DNA of 64,000 nt, from the NCBI RefSeq assembly GCF_038397715.1, contig NZ_CP151633.1, positions 744,001-808,000 on the forward strand, written 5' to 3'. Source of the DNA: Microbacterium sp. LWO14-1.2. GTDB lineage: Bacteria; Actinomycetota; Actinomycetes; Actinomycetales; Microbacteriaceae. The notes beneath the pieces are model-generated. The model had not been told where the DNA came from and searched no databases. It saw only the letters and a list, made by a program, of their open reading frames with translations. Shown here in pieces: positions 48,555-56,591 of this stretch (positions within the stretch are counted from its first letter, which is position 1; each line of letters opens with the position of its first letter). Both the position numbers and the translations under genes were made by a program.

Positions 48555-50078
48555 ATGAAGCTCGCTGACGTCGTCGCCACCGCCGAGAAGGTGACGTCGA
48601 CCTCCTCCCGTCTCGCGAAGATCGACGCCCTCGCGACCCTGCTCTCGACGGCGGATTCCGAGGAGCTGCCGGTTCTCGTCGGTCTGCTCCTCGCCGCCCC
48701 GCGGCAGGGCAAGCTCGGAGTCGGATGGCGCGGGCTGTCGGCGCTCGACGCCACGCACGCCGCAACCCCGGGTCTGTGTCTGTCAGACGTCGACGCTGCG
48801 CTCGACGAGCTCGCGGCGTCGTCCGGGTCAGGATCCGCTGCGGCTCGCACCCGCCTCCTCACCGACCTCGCCTCGCGCGCGACGGCGACCGAGTGGGACT
48901 TCCTCTCCCGTTCCATGCTCGGCGAACTGCGCACGGGCGCCCTCGCCGGGGTGCTGCTCGACGCGGTCGCCAGGGCATCCGATCGCCCGTCCGAAGTCGT
49001 GCGCCGCGCGGCGATGCTCTCGGGAGACCTCGGAGAAACGGCCGTGGTCGCGCTCACCGGAACAGAGGAGGAGCTCGACGCGATCGGACTGGCCGTCGGA
49101 CGCCCCGTGCTGCCCATGCTCGCGGGGACCGCCTCCAGCCCGACCGCTGCCCTGGAGGTCACCGGCGAGGCGTCGGTCGAGTACAAGCTCGACGGCGCAC
49201 GCATCCAGGTTCACCGCCACGGCGACGACGTCCACGTCTACACGCGCAGCCTGGCCGACGTGACGCACCGCGTTCCCGAACTGGTCGAGATCGTCCGTGG
49301 CCTGCCCGTCGACGACGTCATCCTCGACGGCGAGACGCTGTCGCTCGACGAAGACGGCGGCCCCCGCCCCTTCCAGGAGACAATGTCGCGTTTCGGCGCC
49401 GATGCCGCCCGCGAGCTCGCGCTGCGCCCCTGGTTCTTCGACGTCCTGCACGTCGACGGCCGCGACCTCATCGACGAGCCGCTGTCGGTGCGCCTCGCCG
49501 AGCTCGAGCGCGTCGCGGCAGAATGGCGGATGCCCGGGATCATCACCGCCGACCCGGCGGCCGCCGAGCAGCTGTCACGCGACGCGCTCGCCGCCGGCCA
49601 CGAGGGGGTGCTCGTCAAAGGCATCGATTCGACGTACACCGCAGGCAGACGCGGCAAGGCCTGGGTCAAGGTCAAACCGGTCCTGACCTACGACCTCGTG
49701 GTCCTCGGTGCCGAGTGGGGATCGGGGCGCCGCCAGGGATGGCTGTCAAACCTGCACCTCGGCGCACGCGACCCCGACGGGGAGTTCGGCGAACCGGGCG
49801 GTTTCGTCATGGTGGGCAAGACGTTCAAAGGGCTCACCGACGAGCTGCTGCGGTGGCAGACCGAGCAGTTCCCCGAGCACGAGACCCGCCGCACCCAGAG
49901 CACCGTCTTCCTCGATCCGCATTTCGTCGTCGAGATAGCGATCGACGGCGTGCAGCGGTCACCGCGCTACCCGGGCGGGATCGCGCTGCGCTTCGCACGG
50001 GTGAAGAGCTACCGCACCGACAAGACCCCGGCCGAGGCCGACACGATCCAGACGCTGCGGGGACTACTGCGCGGGTGA
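48555..50078 (+). CDS. ATP-dependent DNA ligase (LigB type)
   Basis: A 507-residue ligase. An N-terminal DNA-binding domain of about 200 residues precedes the nucleotidyltransferase domain, where Lys211 in EYKLDGARIQVH is the AMP-accepting residue. VILDGETLSLDE (motif III), GHEGVLVKGIDS (motif IV) and AWVKVKPV (motif V) follow, then an OB domain. This is the long archaeal/eukaryal-type ligase that actinobacteria carry beside LigA, with an uncertain role in repair. CAGACT lies six bases before ATG 48555. It shares a short divergent region with the DUF4132 module. Confidence 0.93.
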   Translation: MKLADVVATAEKVTSTSSRLAKIDALATLLSTADSEELPVLVGLLLAAPRQGKLGVGWRGLSALDATHAATPGLCLSDVDAALDELAASSGSGSAAARTRLLTDLASRATATEWDFLSRSMLGELRTGALAGVLLDAVARASDRPSEVVRRAAMLSGDLGETAVVALTGTEEELDAIGLAVGRPVLPMLAGTASSPTAALEVTGEASVEYKLDGARIQVHRHGDDVHVYTRSLADVTHRVPELVEIVRGLPVDDVILDGETLSLDEDGGPRPFQETMSRFGADAARELALRPWFFDVLHVDGRDLIDEPLSVRLAELERVAAEWRMPGIITADPAAAEQLSRDALAAGHEGVLVKGIDSTYTAGRRGKAWVKVKPVLTYDLVVLGAEWGSGRRQGWLSNLHLGARDPDGEFGEPGGFVMVGKTFKGLTDELLRWQTEQFPEHETRRTQSTVFLDPHFVVEIAIDGVQRSPRYPGGIALRFARVKSYRTDKTPAEADTIQTLRGLLRG

Positions 50079-50097
50079 CACCCCGGCACCTGCATGG

Positions 50098-50607
50098 TCA
50101 GGCCGTGGGCGGGAGGCCCAGGTCCTCCTCGCGCACCGTCCCCTGGAACGACCACGGGAAGTTGATCCACAGGTCGGTGTCCTTCCAGGCGTAGTCCGGC
50201 TGGATGATCGTCGACGGCTTCGTGTAGATCGTCACCGACCGCACGTCGGCGCCCCTGTCCTTCAACAGCTGCACCGCGAGCGCGAGCGTCCGCCCCGAAT
50301 CGGCGACGTCGTCGACGAGCAGCACGCGGCGCCCGTCGAGGTAGTCCATGTCGAGGGCGGGCGGCAGCACCTCCGGCGCGTCCAGCACCGTCCCGATCCC
50401 GGTGTAGAACTCGACGTTGATCGCGCCGCAGTTCTTCGCTCCGAGCCCGTAGGCGATGGCCCCGGCCGGCAGCAGTCCCCCGCGGGCGATCGCCACCACG
50501 ACCTCCGGTTCGAAGCCGCTCTCCAGGATCGACCGCGCGAGATCCCGCGTCGCCGAACCGAAACCATCCCAGGTGAGCGTCTCGCGCTCGATCGAAGCAT
50601 CCGTCAC
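50098..50607 (-). CDS. Phosphoribosyltransferase (purine type)
   Basis: A 169-residue type I PRTase. The PRPP loop is RRVLLVDDVADSGRTLALA (about residue 96), and VVVAIARGGLLPAGAIAYGLG is the first conserved strand. It resembles xanthine or guanine phosphoribosyltransferases, so purine salvage is likely. The frame is open far upstream; I chose GTG 50607 because GAGAAT lies six bases and GGGAG ten bases before it. It converges with the ligase gene (19-base gap). Confidence 0.82.
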   Translation of the reverse strand: MTDASIERETLTWDGFGSATRDLARSILESGFEPEVVVAIARGGLLPAGAIAYGLGAKNCGAINVEFYTGIGTVLDAPEVLPPALDMDYLDGRRVLLVDDVADSGRTLALAVQLLKDRGADVRSVTIYTKPSTIIQPDYAWKDTDLWINFPWSFQGTVREEDLGLPPTA

Positions 50608-50648
50608 CGGTCCATTCTCCCTCACGCTCCCCGGCGCCCGACCCGCAC

Positions 50649-50761
50649 TAGAATCGAGGAGTCCGGCTCCGAGCCGGTGCCTGAAAAAGAGGCACGAAGC
50701 CCCTCGCAGCGACGCGGCGGCGAGACACATACGGAACGCATCTCTCTCCGTCACTGTCTCG
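50649..50761 (+). promoter_or_regulatory. Promoter and structured 5' leader of the ThDP enzyme gene
   Basis: TAGAAT (50649-50654) is a good -10. Downstream, three consecutive stems can form: CCGGCTC/GAGCCGG (50663-50677), GTGCCT/AGGCAC (50678-50696), and a long stem CGAGACA/TGTCTCG (50721-50727 with 50755-50761) enclosing ACGGA/TCCGT (50731-50735 with 50747-50751) across a symmetric 3/3 internal loop. The last stem ends right at the GAAAGG ribosome binding site (50761-50766), so folding could affect translation. It matches no riboswitch class I can name. Confidence 0.5.
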
Positions 50762-50773
50762 AAAGGCCCTCGC

Positions 50774-52438
50774 ATGCCCACCGTGTCCGCGCACGTCGCC
50801 CTCACCCTCGCCCAGCACATCGACGCCGTCTTCGGCGTCATGGGCAACGGCAACGCCTACTTCCTCGACGCTCTCGAGACCCGCACGGATGCCGTGTTCA
50901 CCGCGGTCCGCCACGAGCAGGGCGCCGTGGTCGCCGCCGACGCCCACTTCCGCGCCTCAGGGCGCATCGCGGCCGGCACCTCCACCTACGGCGCCGGGTT
51001 CACCAACACCCTCACCGCGCTGGCCGAGGCCGTGCAGGCGCACGTGCCCCTCGTGCTCGTCGTCGGCGACGAGCCGACCTCGGGCCCCCGGCCGTGGGAT
51101 GTCGATCAGATCGCCCTCGCCTCCGCGGTCGGCGCCCGCACCTATACCGTCGGACGAGCGGATGCCGCAGCCACCACCGTCATCGCCATCGAGCACGCCC
51201 TGACCTATCGCGTGCCCGTGGTGCTCGCGATCCCCTACGACGTCGCGGCCCTGGAGGCCGGCCCCGTCCCTGCCGCGCCGGAGCCCCGCATCCCCGCACC
51301 GCTGGCTCCTCGTGGAGCCTTCGCGGAGGGCATGCTCGACGAGATCGCCGCCGCCCTGCGCGGCGCTGCGCGTCCGTTCCTGCTCGCCGGCCGTGGAGCG
51401 TGGCTGGCCGGAGCGAGCGACGCCCTCGGAGAACTCGCGGCCCGCACCGGGGCCCTGACCGCCTCGTCGGCGCTCGGCCGCGGAGTCTTCCCCGAGACCG
51501 CCTACGACCTGGGCGTCACGGGCGGTTTCGGCGCCGACGGAGCCATGGAGCTCGTGGGCTCCGCCGACGTCGCGGTGGTGTTCGGAGCGTCGCTCAACCA
51601 GTTCACGATGCGCTTCGGCGAACTGTTCGCACCCGGCACCCGCGTGTTCCAGATCGACACCGCGCCGGCGGCGACGCATCCGCACGTGGGCGGCTTCGTG
51701 CGAGCCGATGCCCGGCTCGCCGCAGAAGCACTGTTGACTCGACTGCGAGCCGAAGATGCACCGTCGCACACCGCAGCTGGCCCGTGGCGCGAATCCGTCG
51801 ACGTCACCGCGGCGCGCGCCTACGAGACCGGTGACGAGCTCGCACCCGATGGCCGGCTCGACCCGCGGTCGGCGGCCACGCGCATCGGCGAGCTGCTGCC
51901 GGACGACCGCGTCGTCGTCTCGGACGGCGGCCACTTCATCGGCTGGGCGAACATGTACTGGCCGGTCGCCGCGCCCGATCGCATGATGATGGTCGGCACC
52001 GCCTTCCAGTCGATCGGTCAGGGCTGGCCGAGCGTCGTCGGCGCCGCCCTCGCCCGCCGCGACTCCACGATCGTGCTCACCTCGGGCGACGGCGGAGGGC
52101 TCATGGCGATCGCCGACCTCGAATCCGCCGTCAGAGCAGCCGGCGGCCGAGGCATGGCGGTCATCTGGAACGACGCCGCCTACGGTGCCGAGGTGAACCT
52201 CTACGGCCTCAAGGGCCTGGCGGAGGGACCGATGCGCATCCCCGAGGTCGACTTCGCCGCGTTCGGTGCTGCGGTCGGCGCGGAGGGCGTTGTCGTGCGC
52301 ACCCTCGGCGACCTGGAGCGCCTGCGCACCTGGGCGGCCGAAGCGCCCGCCGATCGCCGCTTCCTCCTCCTCGACCTGCGGATCTCGGGCGACGTGATCG
52401 CGCCGTATCAGCAGGAGATCATTCGCGTGAACTCCTGA
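50774..52438 (+). CDS. Thiamine-diphosphate-dependent enzyme (acetolactate synthase-like)
   Basis: A 554-residue ThDP enzyme in three domains: PYR domain with the activating Glu in VRHEQGAVVAADAHFRASG, a central domain, and a PP domain with LTSGDGGGLMAIADLESAVRA...WNDAAYG (GDG-N motif). Family members include acetolactate synthase, oxo-acid decarboxylases and benzoylformate decarboxylase. The absence of a regulatory subunit next door argues against valine biosynthesis, and the reaction is unknown. GAAAGG precedes ATG 50774, behind a structured leader. A PhzF gene follows, but with its own promoter. Confidence 0.85.
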   Translation: MPTVSAHVALTLAQHIDAVFGVMGNGNAYFLDALETRTDAVFTAVRHEQGAVVAADAHFRASGRIAAGTSTYGAGFTNTLTALAEAVQAHVPLVLVVGDEPTSGPRPWDVDQIALASAVGARTYTVGRADAAATTVIAIEHALTYRVPVVLAIPYDVAALEAGPVPAAPEPRIPAPLAPRGAFAEGMLDEIAAALRGAARPFLLAGRGAWLAGASDALGELAARTGALTASSALGRGVFPETAYDLGVTGGFGADGAMELVGSADVAVVFGASLNQFTMRFGELFAPGTRVFQIDTAPAATHPHVGGFVRADARLAAEALLTRLRAEDAPSHTAAGPWRESVDVTAARAYETGDELAPDGRLDPRSAATRIGELLPDDRVVVSDGGHFIGWANMYWPVAAPDRMMMVGTAFQSIGQGWPSVVGAALARRDSTIVLTSGDGGGLMAIADLESAVRAAGGRGMAVIWNDAAYGAEVNLYGLKGLAEGPMRIPEVDFAAFGAAVGAEGVVVRTLGDLERLRTWAAEAPADRRFLLLDLRISGDVIAPYQQEIIRVNS

Positions 52439-52464
52439 CCGCGCCGTCTCGGTAGGCTCACGAC

Positions 52465-53316
52465 ATGACCGATTCCGATGTGCTGCGCTACAGCGCTTTC
52501 GCCGCGACGCCCGACGGAGGAAACCCCGCCGGCGTCGTCCTCGACGCCGCAGGTCTGAGTGCCGAGCGGATGCAGCAGATCGCCGCCGAGGTCGGATACT
52601 CCGAGACCGCGTTCATCGTCGCGCGCGCCGCCGATGCGCCGACTCCCCGATACCGGGTGCGCTACTGGTCGCCCGCCGCGGAAGTGCCGTTCTGCGGACA
52701 CGCGACCGTGGCCACAGCCGTCGCCCTCGCCGAGCGCGACGGGGTGGGCGACGTGGTCTTCGACACGGATGCCGGGCCGATCACGCTGCATTCCCGCATC
52801 GCCGATGGCGACGTCGTCGTGTCGTTCACGAGCGTCGCCCCCGAGGTGCGCGCGCTCGACGACGACGTGCTCGACCGGCTGCTCGCGCTTCTCGGAATTG
52901 CCCGCGCCGACCTCGATCCCCGCTTCCCGCCGAAGGAGTCGTTCGCGGGCAACTGGCACCCCGTCGTGACGATCGCCGGCCGGGAGCTGTTCGACCAGTT
53001 CCGGTTCGCGCCGCCGCAGATGGCTGCGCTCATGCGCGAGCAGAGCTGGCTCGGCACGGTGACCGTACTGCACGCCATCGGTCCCACTGACTTCGACGCG
53101 CGCAACCTGTTCCCCGTCGGCCGCATCACCGAGGACCCGGCGACCGGCTCCGCCGCGGCATCCGTCGGCGCGTACCTTCGCGATCTGGGCTACCCCGAGC
53201 GCAGCATCCGCATCCACCAGGGAGCCCACGTGCGCCGGCCGAGCCTGCTCGCAGTCACGATCCCCGACGTCGGCGGCATCGAGGTGACCGGTGGTGCGAC
53301 CAGGCTGCAGGGCTGA
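52465..53316 (+). CDS. PhzF-family isomerase/epimerase
   Basis: A 283-residue protein of the diaminopimelate-epimerase fold. The conserved Glu lies in GYSETAFIV (about residue 45), and FCGHATVATAVAL and EDPATGSAAASVGAYL are the PhzF signatures. The family makes phenazine precursors in some bacteria, but most members, including single genes like this, have no known substrate. TAGGCT six bases before ATG 52465 indicates a leaderless transcript separate from the ThDP gene. Confidence 0.88.
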   Translation: MTDSDVLRYSAFAATPDGGNPAGVVLDAAGLSAERMQQIAAEVGYSETAFIVARAADAPTPRYRVRYWSPAAEVPFCGHATVATAVALAERDGVGDVVFDTDAGPITLHSRIADGDVVVSFTSVAPEVRALDDDVLDRLLALLGIARADLDPRFPPKESFAGNWHPVVTIAGRELFDQFRFAPPQMAALMREQSWLGTVTVLHAIGPTDFDARNLFPVGRITEDPATGSAAASVGAYLRDLGYPERSIRIHQGAHVRRPSLLAVTIPDVGGIEVTGGATRLQG

Positions 53317-53386
53317 CGATCCAGCCCGGCAGGCATCCTCTGCCCACGGCCCCTGCCCCAGCCCGACCTCTGTCCCTCCCCGCACC

Positions 53387-53442
53387 TTCTGCGGCCACGG
53401 GTGACTTCTGCGGCCACGCCGAGCGCGAACGGCCGCAGAAGT
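53387..53442. repeat. CTTCTGCGGCC direct and inverted repeats; possible terminator
   Basis: CTTCTGCGGCCACG occurs at 53387-53400 and 53406-53419. ACTTCTGCGGCC (53404-53415) pairs perfectly with GGCCGCAGAAGT (53431-53442) over a 15-base loop. The design (two direct copies, one inverted) repeats that at 7847-7907. It lies between two plus-strand genes and may end the phzF transcript. Confidence 0.75.
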
Positions 53443-53492
53443 GACCGATCACCGCAGAACGTGAGCGTGCGTCGCTGCGCTAACCTGCCGGG

Positions 53493-53927
53493 ATGCCTGC
53501 CATCCGCAACATCGCCGTCGGTCTTCCCCTCAAGCAGGGTCACGTGCTCGCGCTCGAGGGGTATGACGGCTCCCGCGACCTCCACTTCCTCCGCGCGATC
53601 GGCGGGGGAATCGAATTCGGCGAGACCGCCGTCAAGGCACTGCATCGCGAGTTCATGGAGGAACTCGGAGTCGAGCTCGACAGCGCGGAACCGCTGGGCG
53701 TCTTCGAGAACATCTTCACCTACAAGGGCGAGCCGGGACACGAGATCGCCCACGTCTTCGCCCTGACGAGCAGCGCGCTGGATGCCGTGCCGCTCGACGC
53801 CGTGTTGGAGATCCTCGACCAGGGCAGTCCGGTGCGGTGGATTCCCGTCGCCGACATCACCTCCGGCGCCCGCGTGCTGTTCCCCGCCGGCGCCCCGGAA
53901 GCGCTGCTCGCCCTCGCGGAGCGATGA
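53493..53927 (+). CDS. NUDIX hydrolase
   Basis: A 144-residue pyrophosphohydrolase. The NUDIX box is GGGIEFGETAVKALHREFMEELG (given here in parts: GGGIEFGE, then REFMEELGVEL), which fits Gx5Ex7REUxEExGU around residues 33-55. Substrates may be damaged or excess nucleotides; nothing points to one. TAACCT six bases before ATG 53493 gives a leaderless start. It converges with the VOC gene (15-base gap). Confidence 0.92.
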   Translation: MPAIRNIAVGLPLKQGHVLALEGYDGSRDLHFLRAIGGGIEFGETAVKALHREFMEELGVELDSAEPLGVFENIFTYKGEPGHEIAHVFALTSSALDAVPLDAVLEILDQGSPVRWIPVADITSGARVLFPAGAPEALLALAER

Positions 53928-53942
53928 CGAGCAGCGAGGAGG

Positions 53943-54323
53943 TCAGGACTGCGCGCTGTAGTCCGGGAGCTCCTGCAGAGTCCACGTGTTGCCGTCCGGG
54001 TCGTCGAACCAGACGAACCGCCCCCAGCCGAGGTCTTCCACTCCCCTGGCCCCGACCCCCTGGGCGGTCAGCTGCGCCTTCGCCTCTTCGGCGTTGGGAA
54101 CCACGACCTGGATCGTCTTCTGCTGACCCGGCTCGAGCGGGATGTCGAGCCCGGTGCCGAACGCGATCGAGCACGCCGACCCGGGCGGGGTCATCTGCAC
54201 GAACCGCAGCCCCTCGGTCGGCGTGTGATCGTGATCGGGGTTGAACCCGATCTTCGTGTAGAACTCCTTCGCACGGTCGACATCGCTCACCGGCACGAAG
54301 ATGAGCTCGATCTTCCACGACAT
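53943..54323 (-). CDS. VOC-family (glyoxalase-like) protein
   Basis: A 126-residue protein with two beta-alpha-beta-beta-beta modules: KIELIFVPVSDVDRAKEFYTKIGF at the start, and GRFVWFDDPDGNTWTLQEL at the end with the conserved Asp-Pro-Asp-Gly-Asn turn and C-terminal Glu ligand. Function may be resistance, isomerisation or dioxygenation; not known. Opposite the hydroxylase unit's direction of stop, it is the next gene downstream on the same strand, but 397 bases of repeats separate them. GAAAGG precedes ATG 54323. Confidence 0.85.
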   Translation of the reverse strand: MSWKIELIFVPVSDVDRAKEFYTKIGFNPDHDHTPTEGLRFVQMTPPGSACSIAFGTGLDIPLEPGQQKTIQVVVPNAEEAKAQLTAQGVGARGVEDLGWGRFVWFDDPDGNTWTLQELPDYSAQS

Positions 54324-54459
54324 GGCACACACCCTTTCCGGCGGGCGACCTCGCCCGACGGGACTCACCGTACGCCGGGCCACCGACATCGCACCAGTGC
54401 TCGCGCCGCCCTCTGGCGGTATATCGGAATGGCGACAGCATCCCGCCGCGAGCGAACCG

Positions 54460-54535
54460 GAGATCACACGCAACGAAGGAGATCACACACAACGAAGGAG
54501 ATCACGCGTAACGAAGGAGATCACACGCAACGAAG
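54460..54535. repeat. 19-bp array A (4 copies)
   Basis: The unit GAGATCACACGCAACGAAG is repeated at 54460-54478, 54479-54497, 54498-54516 and 54517-54535 with one to three changes per copy. Every copy keeps GAGATCAC and AACGAAG. Confidence 0.95.
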
Positions 54536-54547
54536 GACCCGAGCGCG

Positions 54548-54661
54548 GGGAATCTCCTGCATTATGGGCGTTCTCCTTCGATACGCGCGATCTCCCGCAT
54601 CACGGGCGATCTCCCGCATCACGCGCGATCTCCCGCCTCACGCGCGATCTCCCGCGTCACG
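54548..54661. repeat. 19-bp array B (4 good and 2 decayed copies), opposite orientation
   Basis: The unit CGCGATCTCCCGCATCACG occurs at 54586-54604, 54605-54623, 54624-54642 and 54643-54661. Decayed copies matching at 13 and 12 of 19 positions lie in register at 54548-54566 and 54567-54585. Its reverse complement shares GAGATC and 12 of 19 positions with array A, so the two arrays could pair. Confidence 0.93.
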
Positions 54662-54720
54662 CGCCACACCCACGAGCCCGTGCACCCACGAGAGGGCGCG
54701 CACTCGCGGCGGCGGACCGC

Positions 54721-56586
54721 TCAGGATGCCGGCAGCAGCATCCCCTCCAGGAACGCACCCAGCTCGTCGACCGCGCTGAGCGGCAGCACCGCCGCCACGT
54801 ACTGGTCGGGGCGCACGACCACGACGACCCCGTCACGGGACAGCTCACGGGCCTCGAAGATGTCGACCTCGGTCCACTTCGAAGGTCCGGCCGCATAGAC
54901 CTTCTCCCAGTCGGTGAGCCCGAGCGGCCCGGTCCGCGGCTGGAACAGCGCCGGCGCGGTCGTGACCTCGACCTCCTCGTAGGGCTGCTGATACACGGCT
55001 TTCACGTCGAACACGGCGTCGACATCGGCATCCGACGGGGTGTACCGCGCGAACACCGCAGCGGCCTCCTCCGCCCACGCGGCGAGCGCCGACCCGTCGC
55101 GGTCGCCGAACGCGTAGACACGCCACCGCCCGTCGGCGCGGGCGTGGTGCCCGAGATGGGTGACGTTGCCGTCCGCCACGCGCACGACCTCCGCTGAAGC
55201 GAACCTCTTGCCGACCGGGAATCCCGCCGCGAGCCGCTGATGCGCATCCGACGCGGTGATCATCGACGGCGTGTACTGCGTCATGAACCCGGAGGGGAAC
55301 TCGGCGGTCGCGAGGTAGTAGGTCGCGAGGTCACCGGGGTCGGTGATCTCCGAGGGCTTGCGCGCCATGAGCGACGACCACTCCCGGTCGAAGTCGATGA
55401 GCTGCTGCGCGACCGGCCGCCGCTCGGCCGAGTAGGTCGCGAGCAGGGCCTCCGGCGCCAGCCCGGTGAGTACCGATCCGAGCTTCCAGCCCAGATTGAA
55501 GCCGTCCTGCATCGACACGTTCATGCCCTGTCCGGCCTTGGCGCTGTGGGTGTGGCAGGCGTCTCCGGTGAGGAAGACCCGCGGCGTGCGCCCCGAGCCG
55601 TCGATCACGTCGTCGAAGCCGTCGGTCACGCGGTGCCCCACCTCGTAGACGCTGTGCCAGGCGACCTCCTTCACGTCGAGCGTGTAGGGGCGAAGGATGT
55701 CGTTGGCCCGCCGGATGATCTCCGCGATGGGCGTCTGGCGCACGCGGTGGTCGTCATCGGCCGCGACCTCGCCGAGGTCGATGTACATGCGGCTGAGGTA
55801 GCCGCCCTCGCGAGGGATGTGCAGGATGTTGCCGGCCTCGGAGTTGATCGCGCACTTGGTGCGCCAGTCGGGGAAGTCGGTGTTCACGAGCACGTCCATG
55901 ACGCCCCAGGCGTGCGCGGCGCTCGCGCCGACGTGCGTGCGGCCGATGGCCTGGCGCACTCCGCTCCGCGCGCCGTCGCACCCGACGACGTACTTCGCGC
56001 GGATCGTGCGCTCCTGGCCCGCCCGCTCCCCGGCCGAGTGGCGCACGCCCACCTCGACCGGGTAGTCGCCCTCCTCGTGCACGGTGAGGCCCGTGAACTC
56101 GACGCCGTAGTCGGGCGCGATGCGCCCCGGCCCGTTCGCGGCGGCCTCCGCGAAGTAGTCGAGCACGCGCGCCTGGTTCACGATCAGGTGCGGGAACTCG
56201 CAGATGTCGTACGCGTAGTCGGCGGTGCGCGCCGTACGGACGATCTCCTCGGGCTTCTCGGGGTTCGGCCCCCAGAAGTTCATCCAGCCGATGTTGTAGG
56301 CCTCGGCGATGATCCGCTCCGCGAACCCGAACGCCTGGAACGTCTCCACGCTGCGCGGTTGGATGCCGTCGGCCTGCCCCAGCACGAGGCGGCCGTCGCG
56401 CTTCTCGATGATCCGCGTGGTCACGTCCGGATACTGCGACATCTGGGCGGCGAGGAGCATCCCCGCCGGCCCCGACCCGACGATGAGGACGTCGACCTCG
56501 TCCGGCAGATCGGCCGGACGGTCGGCGGAACCCGCCGGCAGCACGCGCGGGTCTCCGGACACATAGCCGTGGTGGTGGAACTGCAT
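54721..56586 (-). CDS. FAD aromatic hydroxylase (phenol/3-hydroxybenzoate hydroxylase type)
   Basis: A 621-residue single-component flavoprotein monooxygenase. VDVLIVGSGPAGMLLAAQMS is the FAD loop (about residue 36), VVGCDGARSGVRQAIG the DG motif, and RVFLTGDACHTHSAKAGQGMN the GD motif. The C-terminal 170 residues form the thioredoxin-like dimer domain of phenol hydroxylase and 3-hydroxybenzoate 4-hydroxylase. Placed with hpa genes and without hpaBC, it probably makes homoprotocatechuate from 3- or 4-hydroxyphenylacetate; this is inferred. ATG 56586 lies five bases after the transporter gene. Confidence 0.88.
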   Translation of the reverse strand: MQFHHHGYVSGDPRVLPAGSADRPADLPDEVDVLIVGSGPAGMLLAAQMSQYPDVTTRIIEKRDGRLVLGQADGIQPRSVETFQAFGFAERIIAEAYNIGWMNFWGPNPEKPEEIVRTARTADYAYDICEFPHLIVNQARVLDYFAEAAANGPGRIAPDYGVEFTGLTVHEEGDYPVEVGVRHSAGERAGQERTIRAKYVVGCDGARSGVRQAIGRTHVGASAAHAWGVMDVLVNTDFPDWRTKCAINSEAGNILHIPREGGYLSRMYIDLGEVAADDDHRVRQTPIAEIIRRANDILRPYTLDVKEVAWHSVYEVGHRVTDGFDDVIDGSGRTPRVFLTGDACHTHSAKAGQGMNVSMQDGFNLGWKLGSVLTGLAPEALLATYSAERRPVAQQLIDFDREWSSLMARKPSEITDPGDLATYYLATAEFPSGFMTQYTPSMITASDAHQRLAAGFPVGKRFASAEVVRVADGNVTHLGHHARADGRWRVYAFGDRDGSALAAWAEEAAAVFARYTPSDADVDAVFDVKAVYQQPYEEVEVTTAPALFQPRTGPLGLTDWEKVYAAGPSKWTEVDIFEARELSRDGVVVVVRPDQYVAAVLPLSAVDELGAFLEGMLLPAS

Positions 56587-56591
56587 CGGGG

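Larger units (their letters stand above)
54324..54720. other. Long intergenic region filled with two repeat arrays
   Basis: This is the only gap above 300 bases. About 135 bases at the VOC side hold its promoter or ribosome binding site and no gene. The centre holds a 4-copy array (54460-54535) and an opposing 6-copy array (54548-54661), both with a 19-base period. The last 59 bases before the hydroxylase stop show nothing. Short frames across the arrays are repeat translations and not genes. Confidence 0.85.

Noticed and set aside
50649..50773. TPP riboswitch before the ThDP-dependent enzyme
   Set aside because: The conserved core segments of the THI element are not visible, and an enzyme that only uses ThDP is not a usual TPP-riboswitch target.
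54460..54661. CRISPR-like array
   Set aside because: The 19-bp units are contiguous with no unique spacers, there are no cas genes, and the two halves are in opposite orientation.
54436..54720. Small basic proteins encoded across the 19-bp arrays
   Set aside because: The translations simply follow the repeat (Asp-His-Thr-Gln-Arg-type words), lack ribosome binding sites and change with each frame.
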